Positions 17,902-26,615 of a DNA stretch of 64,000 bases are shown piece after piece (positions within the stretch are counted from its first letter, which is position 1; each line of letters opens with the position of its first letter). Source of the DNA: Sphaerothrix gracilis (GTDB taxonomy: Bacteria; Cyanobacteriota; Cyanobacteriia; Phormidesmidales; Phormidesmidaceae); assembly GCF_030405905.1 (NCBI RefSeq), contig NZ_JASATW010000006.1, positions 186,001-250,000 of the forward strand. The letters are read 5' to 3'. A model generated the notes under the pieces. It was not told the DNA's origin. It worked only from the letters and a program-made list of their open reading frames with translations, and ran no database searches. The position numbers were made by a program, and so were the translations under genes.

Positions 17902-18879
17902 TTGCAAATTACGTTTTTAGGGACCAGTTCGGGCGTGCCGACGCGATCGCGCAACGTCTCTAGCATTGCCCTGCGCCTGCCCCAGCGGGCAGAGGTGTGG
18001 CTGTTTGACTGCGGCGAGGGTACGCAGCATCAGTTTTTGCGCAGCGAGTTCAAGGCCAGCCAGATTCGCCGCATCTTTGTCACCCACATGCATGGCGATC
18101 ATATTTTTGGGCTGATGGGGCTGCTAGCCACCTGCGGCCTTGCCGGAAACGCTCAGCAGCAGCGGGTCGATATCTACGGTCCGCCCAAGCTGAACGAGTA
18201 TTTGCAAGCCTGTCGCCGCTACTCCCAGACTCACTTTTCCTATCCGGTGCGAGTGCATACGGTGGAGCCGGGGAAAGTGTTTGAAGATGAGGAATTTACG
18301 GTTCACTGCGATCGCTTAGAGCACCGAGTTCCCGCCTTTGGCTATCGGATTGTAGAAAAAGATCGTCCCGGTCGGTTTGATGTCAAAAGAGCGGCAGCTT
18401 TAGGAATTCCACCGGGGCCAATCTACGGTCGGCTAAAGCGGGGCGAACTGGTAGAGCTGCCCAATGGTCGCCGGATTCACGGCTCTGAGCTGTGTGGCCC
18501 ACCGCTGCCGGGGCGCAAGCTGGCCTACTGCACAGACACCATCTTTTGCGAGCAGGCCGTAGAGCTGGCCGAGCAGGCTGACGTGCTAATTCATGAAGCC
18601 ACTTTTTCCCACCAGGATGCTGAACTGGCCTACCAGCGGCTCCACTCCACCTCCACAATGGCGGCGCAGGTAGCTTTAGCGGCACAGGCTCAGCGGCTGA
18701 TCATGACCCACTTTAGCCCCCGCTACGCTCCCGGCAACGCCATTCAGCTAGAGGACTTACTGAGCGAAGCGCGGGCAATTTTTCCCAACACCGTCATGGC
18801 TCATGACTTCTTCACGTTTGACGTGCCGCGATTAGAAGAAAGAGCGTCAAGCCCCCAGCCTTCCGTCGTCTCTTCTTGA
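17902..18879 (+). CDS. rnz: ribonuclease Z
   Basis: A 325-residue metallo-beta-lactamase fold enzyme that removes 3' trailers from tRNA precursors. The zinc motif is THMHGDHIFG with His62, His64, Asp66 and His67. Other family features are FDCGEGTQHQ at 35-44, HRVPAFGYRI, the PGRKLAYCTDT segment, HEATF and the final MTHFSPRY. The start codon is TTG, with GAGAAAG just upstream; no in-frame ATG would keep the conserved MQITFLGTSSG start. The 3' end overlaps the convergent minus-strand gene by 79 bp. Confidence 0.94.
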   Translation: MQITFLGTSSGVPTRSRNVSSIALRLPQRAEVWLFDCGEGTQHQFLRSEFKASQIRRIFVTHMHGDHIFGLMGLLATCGLAGNAQQQRVDIYGPPKLNEYLQACRRYSQTHFSYPVRVHTVEPGKVFEDEEFTVHCDRLEHRVPAFGYRIVEKDRPGRFDVKRAAALGIPPGPIYGRLKRGELVELPNGRRIHGSELCGPPLPGRKLAYCTDTIFCEQAVELAEQADVLIHEATFSHQDAELAYQRLHSTSTMAAQVALAAQAQRLIMTHFSPRYAPGNAIQLEDLLSEARAIFPNTVMAHDFFTFDVPRLEERASSPQPSVVSS

Positions 18880-19343
18880 GCTTGTCGAACCTTGGGGTAG
18901 TCAGGGCTGTTAGCGTAGTCAGCTTCTAGATGGGACTGAGCCAGCCGATGGCGAATATTTTTCAGATGAGAAGGGGTATCGACTGCCGAACGCGGCGCTG
19001 GAATGTCGCTGTTGGGCCAGGTCGAGAGATCGTTGCAGGGGCAGGGATGATCAGAAATTCCAACAGCTCGCATAGGAATGGGCATACTACAGCGAGCACA
19101 GGACGATAGCTCCCAGGCATCGCTGAGCAGTTCGGCAATACTCTGATCGGTGCCCTGAATATAGGCATCCTTGCCATCGCCAGCTAGAATCTGCTGCCAG
19201 CAGGACTCAAATGCCTCACTGTAGCGATCGCCATTGTAGATAGGCTGCGGCAGGCAGGCATTGGCACTGGGGCCGACAATGACAGGCTTGCCTAGCTGAA
19301 ACCAGTAAGCCAGATATTCCCGTACTTCTTGCTGTGAAGCCAT
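18801..19343 (-). CDS. conserved hypothetical protein with Cys-rich motif
   Basis: A 180-residue soluble protein. The N-terminal half (EVREYLAYWFQLGKPVIV) is folded-looking. The middle has a CxxC followed by CxC pattern (SCARCSMPIP and HPCPCNDLS, about 82-105) that could bind one zinc ion. The C-terminal 60 residues are polar and probably disordered, and the last 26 codons lie antisense to the end of rnz. I do not recognise a named family. The gene has a proper ATG and good codon use, so I consider it real. Confidence 0.65.
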   Translation of the reverse strand: MASQQEVREYLAYWFQLGKPVIVGPSANACLPQPIYNGDRYSEAFESCWQQILAGDGKDAYIQGTDQSIAELLSDAWELSSCARCSMPIPMRAVGISDHPCPCNDLSTWPNSDIPAPRSAVDTPSHLKNIRHRLAQSHLEADYANSPDYPKVRQAQEETTEGWGLDALSSNRGTSNVKKS

Positions 19344-19507
19344 AAGCTTAAAATTCCTGTTGCCGTCAATGGCGAAAGAAAATTGACATTAACACCTAGC
19401 TCCATCCTAACGCTACTCCTTCGAGCCAACGGGTTGAAAACATCGTCCTTAGCTGTTTCAAGTATCTGCCGCCGCAAACTTAAGATTCGCTATAGAATTT
19501 GCCTTCT

Positions 19508-20047
19508 CTAAGGCTCAATTTTGAGGCCAATTGTCTGTAGCTCCACGGCATAGCCCGCTACCGCTAGATAGGAAGCCGAAGCGATCGCGGCCACCGCGCG
19601 GGTAAGATCCCCCAAGCGATCGCGGAAGCTGCGCCCCACCGCATGAGCCGGAATCACGCCCCAGCCGGTTTCTTCCGCCACTAAAATCACCTCTGCTAGC
19701 GTACTCTGTAGGCTTTGGATAAACGCCTGCTGCACAATGCTCCATTCTCCGTCCGGCAGTTCGAGGCAGTTGGTGATCCAGGTGCCGAGAGAGTCAATCA
19801 GCAGGCACTCATTGGCCTTAGCCTCCTCCAAAACATCCAAAAGGGCGATCGGTACTTCCCGCAGTTCCCAGTCCAGCGGACGCCGCTGACGATGCTGTTC
19901 CAGCCGGGTCTGCCAGTCAGCATCATCTGGATAGTTTTGGGCCGTGGCGACATAGATTACCTGCTTTTCCGATCGCTGGGCTAAAGTTTCGGCCCATTCG
20001 CTTTTGCCGGAACGGGTTGGCCCGGTGACTAAAATAATCTGGCTCAT
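19508..20047 (-). CDS. cobU: adenosylcobinamide kinase / adenosylcobinamide-phosphate guanylyltransferase
   Basis: A 179-residue bifunctional enzyme of late vitamin B12 assembly. It phosphorylates adenosylcobinamide and then makes GDP-cobinamide before the lower ligand is attached. The P-loop GPTRSGKS lies at 9-16. Further family features are YVATAQNYPDDADWQTRLEQH, the ECLLIDSLGTWITN block and VAEETGWGVIPAHAVGRSFR. It agrees with the cbiG-cbiH gene elsewhere in the window. It is divergent from fabD; no cobalamin riboswitch is visible in the 110 bp between them. Confidence 0.94.
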   Translation of the reverse strand: MSQIILVTGPTRSGKSEWAETLAQRSEKQVIYVATAQNYPDDADWQTRLEQHRQRRPLDWELREVPIALLDVLEEAKANECLLIDSLGTWITNCLELPDGEWSIVQQAFIQSLQSTLAEVILVAEETGWGVIPAHAVGRSFRDRLGDLTRAVAAIASASYLAVAGYAVELQTIGLKIEP

Positions 20048-20157
20048 GCTTGAATTACTGCGCTTACTCTACTGAGACACCATAAAGGGAAATCTTAAGA
20101 CTTTTCTAAAATCCCATTTGTTGAGAAAGTGAGGTGTGGACTGTTGATTAAAAAGAA

Positions 20158-21036
20158 ATGACCAAGACCGCGTGGGTGTTTCCAGGACAAGGTTCCCAAA
20201 AAGTGGGGATGGGGGCTGACCTGGGCGATCGCCCAGAAGCCAAAGCCAAACTCGACCAGGCCCAGGAAATTCTAGGCTGGTCAGTGCTGGCAGTTTGCCA
20301 GGACGAGAACGACAAAGTCTCCAATACGCTCTACACCCAGCCCTGTCTCTACGTAATCGAGAGCCTGCTGACAGATTTTCTCAAGGCTCAGGGGCAGCAG
20401 CCGGACTGGGTCGCCGGTCATAGCCTAGGCGAGTACGCGGCCCTCTATGCCGCTGGCGTGTTTGATTTTGCGGCAGGGCTACGCTTAGTGAAGCGGCGGA
20501 GCGATCTCATGTCTCAGGCGTCAGAGGGGACGATGGCGGCCCTGATAGGCTTCGATCGCGCTGAGCTAGAGGCAAAGGTCGCCGCTACGGAGGGGGTTGT
20601 CTTAGCCAATGACAACAATCCCAGTCAGGTAGTGATTTCAGGAACGCCTGCGGCGGTAGAGGCAGTGATGCAGGGAATCAAAACCAAGCGGGCAGTTAAG
20701 CTCAACGTTAGCGGCGCTTTTCACTCGCCGCTGATGGCACCTGCTGCCAGGGAGTTTCAAGAGGTGCTAGACGCGATTGAGTTTAGGCAGGCCCAGGTGC
20801 CCGTATTGTCAAATGTTGATCCAACACCGAGTATCGAGGCCGCTACGCTGAAGCAGCGCCTTTCCCAGCAGATAACGGGTCCGGTACGCTGGCGCGAAAT
20901 TTCCTTGGCCATGTCAGAAGGGGGCATTGAGCGCGTGGTGGAGGTGGGTCCCGGCAATGTCTTGACCGGACTGATTAAGCGCACCTGTAAGGGGCTGCAG
21001 CTCGAAAATATCAGCAGCGTTGCCCAAATTGGCTGA
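20158..21036 (+). CDS. fabD: malonyl-CoA:ACP transacylase
   Basis: A 292-residue enzyme that loads malonyl groups onto acyl carrier protein for fatty acid synthesis. The nucleophile is Ser89 in GHSLGEY. VFPGQGSQKVGMG at 7-19 forms the oxyanion region and SGAFHSPLM carries the catalytic His. It is the first gene of a tight plus-strand run: plsC begins 1 nt after its stop, linking malonyl transfer to phospholipid synthesis. Confidence 0.96.
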   Translation: MTKTAWVFPGQGSQKVGMGADLGDRPEAKAKLDQAQEILGWSVLAVCQDENDKVSNTLYTQPCLYVIESLLTDFLKAQGQQPDWVAGHSLGEYAALYAAGVFDFAAGLRLVKRRSDLMSQASEGTMAALIGFDRAELEAKVAATEGVVLANDNNPSQVVISGTPAAVEAVMQGIKTKRAVKLNVSGAFHSPLMAPAAREFQEVLDAIEFRQAQVPVLSNVDPTPSIEAATLKQRLSQQITGPVRWREISLAMSEGGIERVVEVGPGNVLTGLIKRTCKGLQLENISSVAQIG

Positions 21037-21037
21037 T

Positions 21038-21673
21038 ATGGGCAGATCGCGCGAACCCGTTGCTAGCCTCCTGCTCTACTACCTGTTTAAATGGCTGGTA
21101 GTCAGCCCGGTGCTGCACGCTTATTTTCGCGGACGGATCTACGGAGCAGAACAGGTCCCTCGCCAAGGGCCACTGATTGTGGTGGCTAACCACGCCAGCG
21201 ACTTTGACCCCCCCATTTTGTCGAACTGTGTGCGACGGCCCGTGTCTTACATGGCCAAAGAGGAGCTGTTTAAGGTGCCGGTTTTAAGTCAGGCAATTCA
21301 GCTCTATGGGGCCTACCCGGTGAAGCGCGGCTCTGCCGATCGCAGTGCCATTCGCGCCGCCCTAAAACAGCTTGAACAGGGCTGGGCCGTGGGCGTTTTC
21401 TTGCAGGGTACCCGCACGGTCGATGGCCGGATTGACTCACCGAAGCTAGGCGCGGCCCTAATTGCCGCCAAGGCACAGGCGCCAATTTTGCCCGTCAGTC
21501 TCTGGGGAACCCACCGCATCCTCAAAGGTAGTTCCTGGCCCCGCCCGGTACCGCTGACGATTCGCATCGGCTCAGTCATTGCGCCGCCCACCTCCACCGA
21601 TCGCCAGCAGCTCCAAAGCGTCACCCAGCAGTGCACCGAAGCCATTCATCAGCTCCACGACTTGGGCCGCTAG
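21038..21673 (+). CDS. plsC: 1-acyl-sn-glycerol-3-phosphate acyltransferase (PlsC family)
   Basis: A 211-residue protein from the ATG at 21038, directly after the fabD stop; an upstream in-frame ATG at 21020 would overlap fabD. The acyltransferase motif NHASDFDPP holds the HX4D catalytic pair. GVFLQGTR replaces the usual FPEGTR, so the conserved Glu of motif III is Gln, a variation worth noting. It should acylate lysophosphatidic acid at the inner membrane. A hydrophobic N-terminal helix (SLLLYYLFKWLVVSPVL) can anchor it. Confidence 0.9.
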   Translation: MGRSREPVASLLLYYLFKWLVVSPVLHAYFRGRIYGAEQVPRQGPLIVVANHASDFDPPILSNCVRRPVSYMAKEELFKVPVLSQAIQLYGAYPVKRGSADRSAIRAALKQLEQGWAVGVFLQGTRTVDGRIDSPKLGAALIAAKAQAPILPVSLWGTHRILKGSSWPRPVPLTIRIGSVIAPPTSTDRQQLQSVTQQCTEAIHQLHDLGR

Positions 21674-21699
21674 CCGCTTTTGCTCACGAACTTAAACCC

Positions 21700-22017
21700 A
21701 TGACTCAGGACTTAAAACTAGAACTGGCCGAAATGGTAGAGCCTGCTATTTGGAGCGACTTGATTCCCCATGCTAAGCGGGACGCGGTGATTGTGGTGAC
21801 GCCGCAGATGGATATGGTGGAAGTTGGGGTCGCGATCGCCACAGATAATGTCGCCGCCGTGCAGCGCTGGATTGGCGAACAGGTAATTGCCAAACCGACA
21901 CCAGAGCAGCTTACCGAGTGGAACGGCAATGCCAGCAAGCGCTTGAAGGCTTTGATTATTCAGCCCTATGTGCTGGTGCAAGACAGCCTTGCTATTGAGG
22001 GGGAAAGCCCCAGATAA
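21700..22017 (+). CDS. DUF2288 family protein
   Basis: A 105-residue protein. I use the ATG at 21700 because the conserved part begins there (MTQDLKLELAEMVEPAIW); the longer frame overlaps plsC. The sequence contains IPHAKRDAVIVVTPQMDMVEVGVAIA and VQRWIGEQVIAKPT, which match DUF2288, a small family of unknown function known in cyanobacteria and proteobacteria. It lies 26 nt after plsC and 8 nt before the permease gene, so probably one operon. Confidence 0.8.
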   Translation: MTQDLKLELAEMVEPAIWSDLIPHAKRDAVIVVTPQMDMVEVGVAIATDNVAAVQRWIGEQVIAKPTPEQLTEWNGNASKRLKALIIQPYVLVQDSLAIEGESPR

Positions 22018-22025
22018 TTAGGGGC

Positions 22026-23102
22026 ATGGAACAGAATGACTCCTCCCCTAGTTGGTGGCAGCGCTTCGACAATCTGGCGCTGTTTCGTTTTTTGTTGCTG
22101 TTTGCCTGTGGCTGGGCGCTCATTGAATTACTCAATTATTTCGAAATCGTGGTGGTGATTTTTGCCTCATCCACGATTTTGGCCTTTTTGCTCAATCACC
22201 CCGTACAGTGGCTCAAGCGATTTCTGCCTCATGGCCTCGCCGTGACGGTTGTTTTCCTGATTGCGCTGATTGTCATTCTCGGCATTGTCAGCACGATGGG
22301 GCTGGCGGTACTGTCCCAGGGGCAAAAACTGCTGGAAACGACGGCGGATTTTCTCAACTCCCTGACCCCGGCAATGCAGCAGTTAGAAGCGATGCTGCAG
22401 GCGCGAAATCTCAGCGTCGATCTGGCCACGTTAGGAGAGCAGTTTAGGGAGCAGGCGATCGCCCTATTTGGCACCGGACTCGCTCTCCTGCAAGGGGCTT
22501 TAGCCAATTTTATCAACGCTATTTTGATTGCCGTCGTAACGCTGTTTATGATGCTGGACGGGGCGCGGATTTGGCACTGGGCCTTGAAAATGTTGCCAAT
22601 GCATCGACGGCAAGAATTTACTCAGGTGGTGCGTCAAAGTCTGCTGGGCTTTTTTTGGGGACGGTTGTTGCTGTCCATTTTCTTTGGCATTTCCACGCTG
22701 ATTGTCTTTCTGCTGATGGGGGTACCGTTTGCGCTGGTGCTGGCGGTAATTGCCGGACTGTTTGATCTGATTCCCGGTATTGGGGCGACGCTGGGGATTG
22801 GCCTGGTAGCACTGCTGATGCTGTCTCAGAGCGTGTGGCTGGCGCTCAAGATAGTTGTGGTGTGCGTGCTGCTACAGCAGGTGGAAGAGAATATTCTGCT
22901 GCCCCACGTGATGAGTGATTCCCTGAATATCAACCCGGTAGTGATGTTTTTTGCCCTGATTGTGGGGGCACGGGTAGCGGGATTGCTGGGAGTTTTCTTG
23001 TCAATTCCAATCGCAGCAGTTGTGATTAGCCTGCTAGAAATTGATGAAATGAAAAGCCGCTCGCAGTTTGAGGCCGCTAGCGAGGCAGCATCGGAGTCCT
23101 GA
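22026..23102 (+). CDS. AI-2E family transporter
   Basis: A 358-residue membrane protein of the PerM/YdiK (AI-2E exporter) family, with about eight helices. Signature stretches are FASSTILAFLLNHPVQWLKR near the N-terminus, a central soluble domain (about 95-145), and the C-terminal block with DLIPGIGATLGIGLVAL, QQVEENILLPHVMSD and LLGVFLSIPIAAV. Family members export autoinducer-2 or act as ion/H+ antiporters; substrate here is unknown. Closely spaced with DUF2288. Confidence 0.9.
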   Translation: MEQNDSSPSWWQRFDNLALFRFLLLFACGWALIELLNYFEIVVVIFASSTILAFLLNHPVQWLKRFLPHGLAVTVVFLIALIVILGIVSTMGLAVLSQGQKLLETTADFLNSLTPAMQQLEAMLQARNLSVDLATLGEQFREQAIALFGTGLALLQGALANFINAILIAVVTLFMMLDGARIWHWALKMLPMHRRQEFTQVVRQSLLGFFWGRLLLSIFFGISTLIVFLLMGVPFALVLAVIAGLFDLIPGIGATLGIGLVALLMLSQSVWLALKIVVVCVLLQQVEENILLPHVMSDSLNINPVVMFFALIVGARVAGLLGVFLSIPIAAVVISLLEIDEMKSRSQFEAASEAASES

Positions 23103-23144
23103 ACACGGTAATCTGAGGGCGTACGTTTTGTCTCTCTAGCTTCT

Positions 23145-24110
23145 ATGCGATCGCAGTCTGATTCTTTACCGCCGGGGACGCAGCTACACTTCTTCAAGTC
23201 CCCTAGGGCTTGGCTCTATGCCCTATGGAAATTTTCCCGCCCCCATACCATTATTGGCACCAGCCTCAGCGTTTGGGGCCTGTTTGCGATCGCCTGGGCC
23301 ACTGCGCCCACGCTGAATTTGGCGACGCTGCTCCCCGTTCCCCTATGGGCCTGGGTGGCCTGTCTGCTCGGCAATGTCTATATTGTGGGGCTGAACCAAA
23401 TCGAGGATGTGGCCATCGATCGCATCAATAAGCCGCACCTGCCCCTGGCTTCTGGCGAATTTTCCCGGCGGCAGGCGGTGGGGATCGTAGCGTTTTGCGG
23501 CGCGCTGGCGATCGCGATCGCCCTGAGTCAGGGGTCATTTCTGCTAGCTACGGTGGGGATCAGCCTGCTGATTGGCACTGCCTATTCGCTACCGCCAATT
23601 CGGCTGAAACGCTTTCCCTTTTGGGCCTCGTTTTGTATTCTCTCGGTGCGGGGAGCGGTGGTCAATTTGGGGCTGTATCTGCATTACAGCGATCGCCTGA
23701 GCTTGTCTCTGGGCGTCCCGGCGCGGGTGTGGGCGCTGACGCTGTTTATTTTGGTGTTTAGCTTTGCCATTGCCATTTTTAAGGATATTCCCGATATTGA
23801 GGGCGATCGCCGCTACAACATCACCACGTTCACGGTGCAGCTTGGGCAAAAGGCGGTGTTTAATCTGGCTCGTTGGGTGCTAACCCTGTGCTACGGCGGG
23901 CTGATTGTGGCGGGGCCGTTTCTGGCGGAGGTGAACGGCTGGTTTATCAGCGTCACCCATCTGGCGGCGATCGCCCTGTTTTGGTTATTAAGCTTGCGAG
24001 TGGCGTGGCAGGGACGCACTGCAGGTATTTCTTACCCGGCGTTTTATCAGTTTATTTGGAAGCTGTTTTTTATTGAGTACCTGCTGTTTCCCCTAGCCTG
24101 CTGGCTGTAA
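23145..24110 (+). CDS. hpt: homogentisate phytyltransferase
   Basis: A 321-residue UbiA-superfamily prenyltransferase. It joins homogentisate to phytyl diphosphate, the committed step of tocopherol synthesis in the membrane. The two Asp-rich Mg-diphosphate motifs are NQIEDVAIDRIN (about 84-95) and KDIPDIEGD (about 211-219). FSRPHTIIGTSLSVWGL and KPHLPLASGEFS match the Synechocystis slr1736 type. About nine helices. It is the last gene of the fabD run. Confidence 0.9.
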   Translation: MRSQSDSLPPGTQLHFFKSPRAWLYALWKFSRPHTIIGTSLSVWGLFAIAWATAPTLNLATLLPVPLWAWVACLLGNVYIVGLNQIEDVAIDRINKPHLPLASGEFSRRQAVGIVAFCGALAIAIALSQGSFLLATVGISLLIGTAYSLPPIRLKRFPFWASFCILSVRGAVVNLGLYLHYSDRLSLSLGVPARVWALTLFILVFSFAIAIFKDIPDIEGDRRYNITTFTVQLGQKAVFNLARWVLTLCYGGLIVAGPFLAEVNGWFISVTHLAAIALFWLLSLRVAWQGRTAGISYPAFYQFIWKLFFIEYLLFPLACWL

Positions 24111-24247
24111 ATAAACCAATATTCTGCCGCCAGGGACTTGCTTCAGCTTCGTGGCAAGCTCAAAGATTTCAGAAGATGCGGACTGAATAAATTTTCAGTG
24201 AGTAGGATCAAGTTAGACCGATTTTTAGATGTCAAGCGTATCAGGCC

Positions 24248-25375
24248 ATGACATTTCTTTATCCTCAAACCCGGCATCCGCTGATTCCTCAAGCCCACGC
24301 GCCGCAAGCGGATCAGCTTTTCGCTAACCAAATCAAGGAGTTTCGGCAAACACTTTTTGGTACCTTACAAAGCAAGATAAAAGCGCTGTCTGAAAAATTT
24401 GCTCAGGCGGAAAACCAAGAGATTTCCTATCCGCATCTGCGCCAGGAACTGGATCGATCTGCAGAAATTCAGGCCGTTCATCATCAGCGTGGGGTGCTGC
24501 AAGATCGCCTCTGGCAGCAGGTGGCAGATGAGATTGAAAAAGACCGCGATCGCCTAGCGGCAGCCTTTGCCACCTACTCTCAACCTCAGGACACCCTAGA
24601 ACTGGACCCAAACCTGGAGATTCCAGCCCATCAGTTGAAAGCAAACATTCATCGGATGCCGGGGGGCTACTTGCAGGACGGTGGGGACGCTGATTTCTGG
24701 ACGGGAGCTTTGTATGACCACGGCGTTTTTCTCTATGGCCAAGGCTGGTTAGGCTCTCTCAACGATGAACTGGGCCACACCGTCATTCACCATGTTTTAG
24801 CTGAGCACTACCCGCAGCTCAAGCCCCACAAAATTTTAGATATGGGCTGTTCGGTAGGTCACAGCACCCTGCCCTATGTATCGGCCTATCCTGAGGCTGA
24901 GATTTGGGCCATTGACCTCAGCGCTTCCCTATTGCGATATGCTCACGCCCGCGCCCACGCTTTAGGAAAAACGGTGCATTTTTCTCAGCAAAATGCTGAA
25001 AATACGAAGTTTGCCACCAATTCTTTTGACCTGGTGGTCAGCCATATTCTGATGCATGAGATTCCCTGCGGTGCCCGGAAAAAGGTGTTTGCGGAGAGCT
25101 ATCGCCTGCTAGAGGCAGGCGGCGTCATGGTGCATCTCGATAGCAAACTGTTTCTGTCACCGCCGACACCAATGGCCCGTTATTTCCGCGATACGGAGGT
25201 TTGGGCAAATTCGGAACCCTATTTAGGCTCCTCTAGGTTTGAAGATTTTGAGCGCTATGCTCTGGAAGCCGGGTTTAAGCCAGAGAATTTCAAAATTCAC
25301 TCTGTTCCCGGCTATTATGCAGCTCAGCAGGGCAGCGAGAATGCGGGCTGGGCGGCATTTTGCGCGGTGAAGTGA
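24248..25375 (+). CDS. SAM-dependent methyltransferase
   Basis: A 375-residue protein. The C-terminal half is a class I methyltransferase: KILDMGCSVGHSTLPYV (motif I, about 196-212), EIWAIDLSASLLRYA, FDLVVSHILMHEI and LEAGGVMVHLD. The N-terminal 180 residues are helical and polar, with QALRQELDRS-like segments, and resemble no domain I can name. It ends with a FRDTEVWANSEPYLGSSRFEDFE region. Substrate unknown. It is monocistronic as far as seen. Confidence 0.82.
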   Translation: MTFLYPQTRHPLIPQAHAPQADQLFANQIKEFRQTLFGTLQSKIKALSEKFAQAENQEISYPHLRQELDRSAEIQAVHHQRGVLQDRLWQQVADEIEKDRDRLAAAFATYSQPQDTLELDPNLEIPAHQLKANIHRMPGGYLQDGGDADFWTGALYDHGVFLYGQGWLGSLNDELGHTVIHHVLAEHYPQLKPHKILDMGCSVGHSTLPYVSAYPEAEIWAIDLSASLLRYAHARAHALGKTVHFSQQNAENTKFATNSFDLVVSHILMHEIPCGARKKVFAESYRLLEAGGVMVHLDSKLFLSPPTPMARYFRDTEVWANSEPYLGSSRFEDFERYALEAGFKPENFKIHSVPGYYAAQQGSENAGWAAFCAVK

Positions 25376-25463
25376 TGAAGCTCGATACCCTGTGGATGCA
25401 TCAGCTGGAGCATCATCAGATAAACCCCACGCAAAGACTAAACGAACGGGATCGAAATCGCCG

Positions 25464-25504
25464 AGCTTCGCAGAAGCTAATAGTCCTTGCGCTTCTACAG
25501 AAGC
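25464..25504. repeat. two tandem GAAGC hairpins in an intergenic gap
   Basis: Two adjacent perfect hairpins share the same core: AGCTTC-GCA-GAAGCT (25464-25478) and GCTTCT-AC-AGAAGC (25491-25504). They lie in the 282-bp space between the methyltransferase and the Uma2 gene. They resemble short interspersed palindromic elements of cyanobacteria; they may also help terminate transcription. Nothing else is visible in this gap. Confidence 0.4.
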
Positions 25505-25657
25505 TACGTTACCAGCCAATGTGACGGAAGTTATCTACTCTTCCCAAACTGTCCTGAGTTGAACTCAAAATGGACACTAGTAGAGCGAACAATCTGCATG
25601 TCTTCAGGCAGTTCAATCTTCTGGCTTGATACGATCGGGTAGTCGATCGCTATAACT

Positions 25658-26272
25658 ATGGTTCTCTCAAATTTACAAACAGGTATCAGCTTCGACGAAT
25701 TCCTTGTCCAGTATGGGGACAACGATCGCTATGAGCTCATTGATGGAGAGCTAATCGAAATGGAACCGACCGGGCCACATGAGCAAGTCGCTGCTCTCGT
25801 CAGCCGCAAATTCAACGTTGAGATCGATCGCTTAGATTTGCCCTATTTCATTCCCCATCGATGCCTCATTCAACCGCTTAGCTCAGCCAGTGCCTTTCGG
25901 CCTGATGTAGTTGTTCTGACTGAGCAAAACTTATCCCAAGAGCCACTTTGGGCTAGAGAGCCCGTGATTACCTTGGGTACTTCCGTCAAATTAGTCGTTG
26001 AAGTCGTCAGCACTAACTGGCAAAACGACTATGCCCGTAAATACGAAGATTATGAAGCGTTGGGCATTCCAGAATTTTGGATTATTGACTATCTCGGCAT
26101 TGGCGGCAAATACTACATTGGCACTCCCAAGCAGCCCACCATTACGATTTGCCAGCTTGTCGAAAACGAGTATCAAAAAGTGCTGCTACGACGGGGTGAA
26201 ACGATTCAGTCGAAGCTTTTTCCTGAGCTAAAGCTTACGACCGATAAGCTATTTGCTTTTGGCTCTCATTGA
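25658..26272 (+). CDS. Uma2 family endonuclease-like protein
   Basis: A 204-residue DUF820/Uma2 protein with a restriction-endonuclease-like fold. The PD-(D/E)xK residues are visible: RPDVVVL, then KLVVEVVSTNW followed by DYARKYEDYEALGIPEFWIIDY. The N-terminus has FDEFLVQYGDNDRYELIDGELIEM, the usual start of the family. Uma2 proteins are hugely expanded in cyanobacteria and usually of unknown role. A second, divergent copy is at 46414-46971. Confidence 0.88.
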   Translation: MVLSNLQTGISFDEFLVQYGDNDRYELIDGELIEMEPTGPHEQVAALVSRKFNVEIDRLDLPYFIPHRCLIQPLSSASAFRPDVVVLTEQNLSQEPLWAREPVITLGTSVKLVVEVVSTNWQNDYARKYEDYEALGIPEFWIIDYLGIGGKYYIGTPKQPTITICQLVENEYQKVLLRRGETIQSKLFPELKLTTDKLFAFGSH

Positions 26273-26359
26273 TACTTTTTCGAGTCTATTAACCTACGGC
26301 AAAATCCGTCAGCCGGTGATGCGCTTCTGACTTGTAGGCTAAAGCAATATGCTCCACGG

Positions 26360-26388
26360 TTGACGCCGATCGCTCAGACACGTATCCT
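26360..26388 (+). promoter_or_regulatory. predicted sigma-70 type promoter of copy A
   Basis: A -35 box TTGACG (26360-26365) and a -10 box TATCCT (26383-26388) are separated by exactly 17 bp. Both boxes and the spacing are conserved in copy B, while part of the spacer differs. Transcription should begin near 26395. Confidence 0.7.
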
Positions 26389-26394
26389 CAGACA

Positions 26395-26615
26395 TTAAGC
26401 CGTTTCGACGGCGAGTTAACCGCAGAACTCGAAGACCTTCGGCGGTGCCTGCTAGTGTCGCAACCACTAACAGACACCTGACCCGCAACCTGAGACGACC
26501 AGATTACGGGCTAGTGGTCAGTTTACCCTAGCCACCGAATTTGTATCTCGCGCGGTGTGCTGGGGTTTTCGTGTTCTGTTTTCCTCAACCCAAAAGTAAA
26601 AGGAAACAGAACATC
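26395..26615 (+). ncRNA. structured 5' leader, candidate cis-regulatory RNA, copy A
   Basis: The roughly 220-nt leader can form successive helices: GCCGT-TTCG-ACGGC (26399-26412), ACCGC/GCGGT (26419-26423 with 26442-26446) around a small CGAA/TTCG hairpin, GGTGCCTG with CAGACACC (26444-26451 with 26471-26478) capped by TAGTG/CACTA (26453-26457 with 26465-26469), GGCTAG/CTAGCC (26509-26514 with 26528-26533) and CACCG/CGGTG (26533-26537 with 26553-26557). At the end, GGGTT/AACCC (26563-26567 with 26587-26591) competes with TGTTCTGTTT/AAACAGAACA plus CC/GG (26572-26584 with 26602-26613), which buries the AGGAAA ribosome site at 26601-26606. From 26500 on it is identical to copy B. Pairings were read by eye, not folded by program. 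Confidence 0.7.

Noticed and set aside
20048..20157. Riboswitch ahead of cobU.
   Set aside because: The 110-bp gap shared with fabD is too short and lacks cobalamin box elements.
26395..26500. Cobalamin riboswitch suggested by CCCGCAAC in the leader.
   Set aside because: The rest of the B12 box and the conserved core elements are missing, and no B12 or cobalt transport gene follows.
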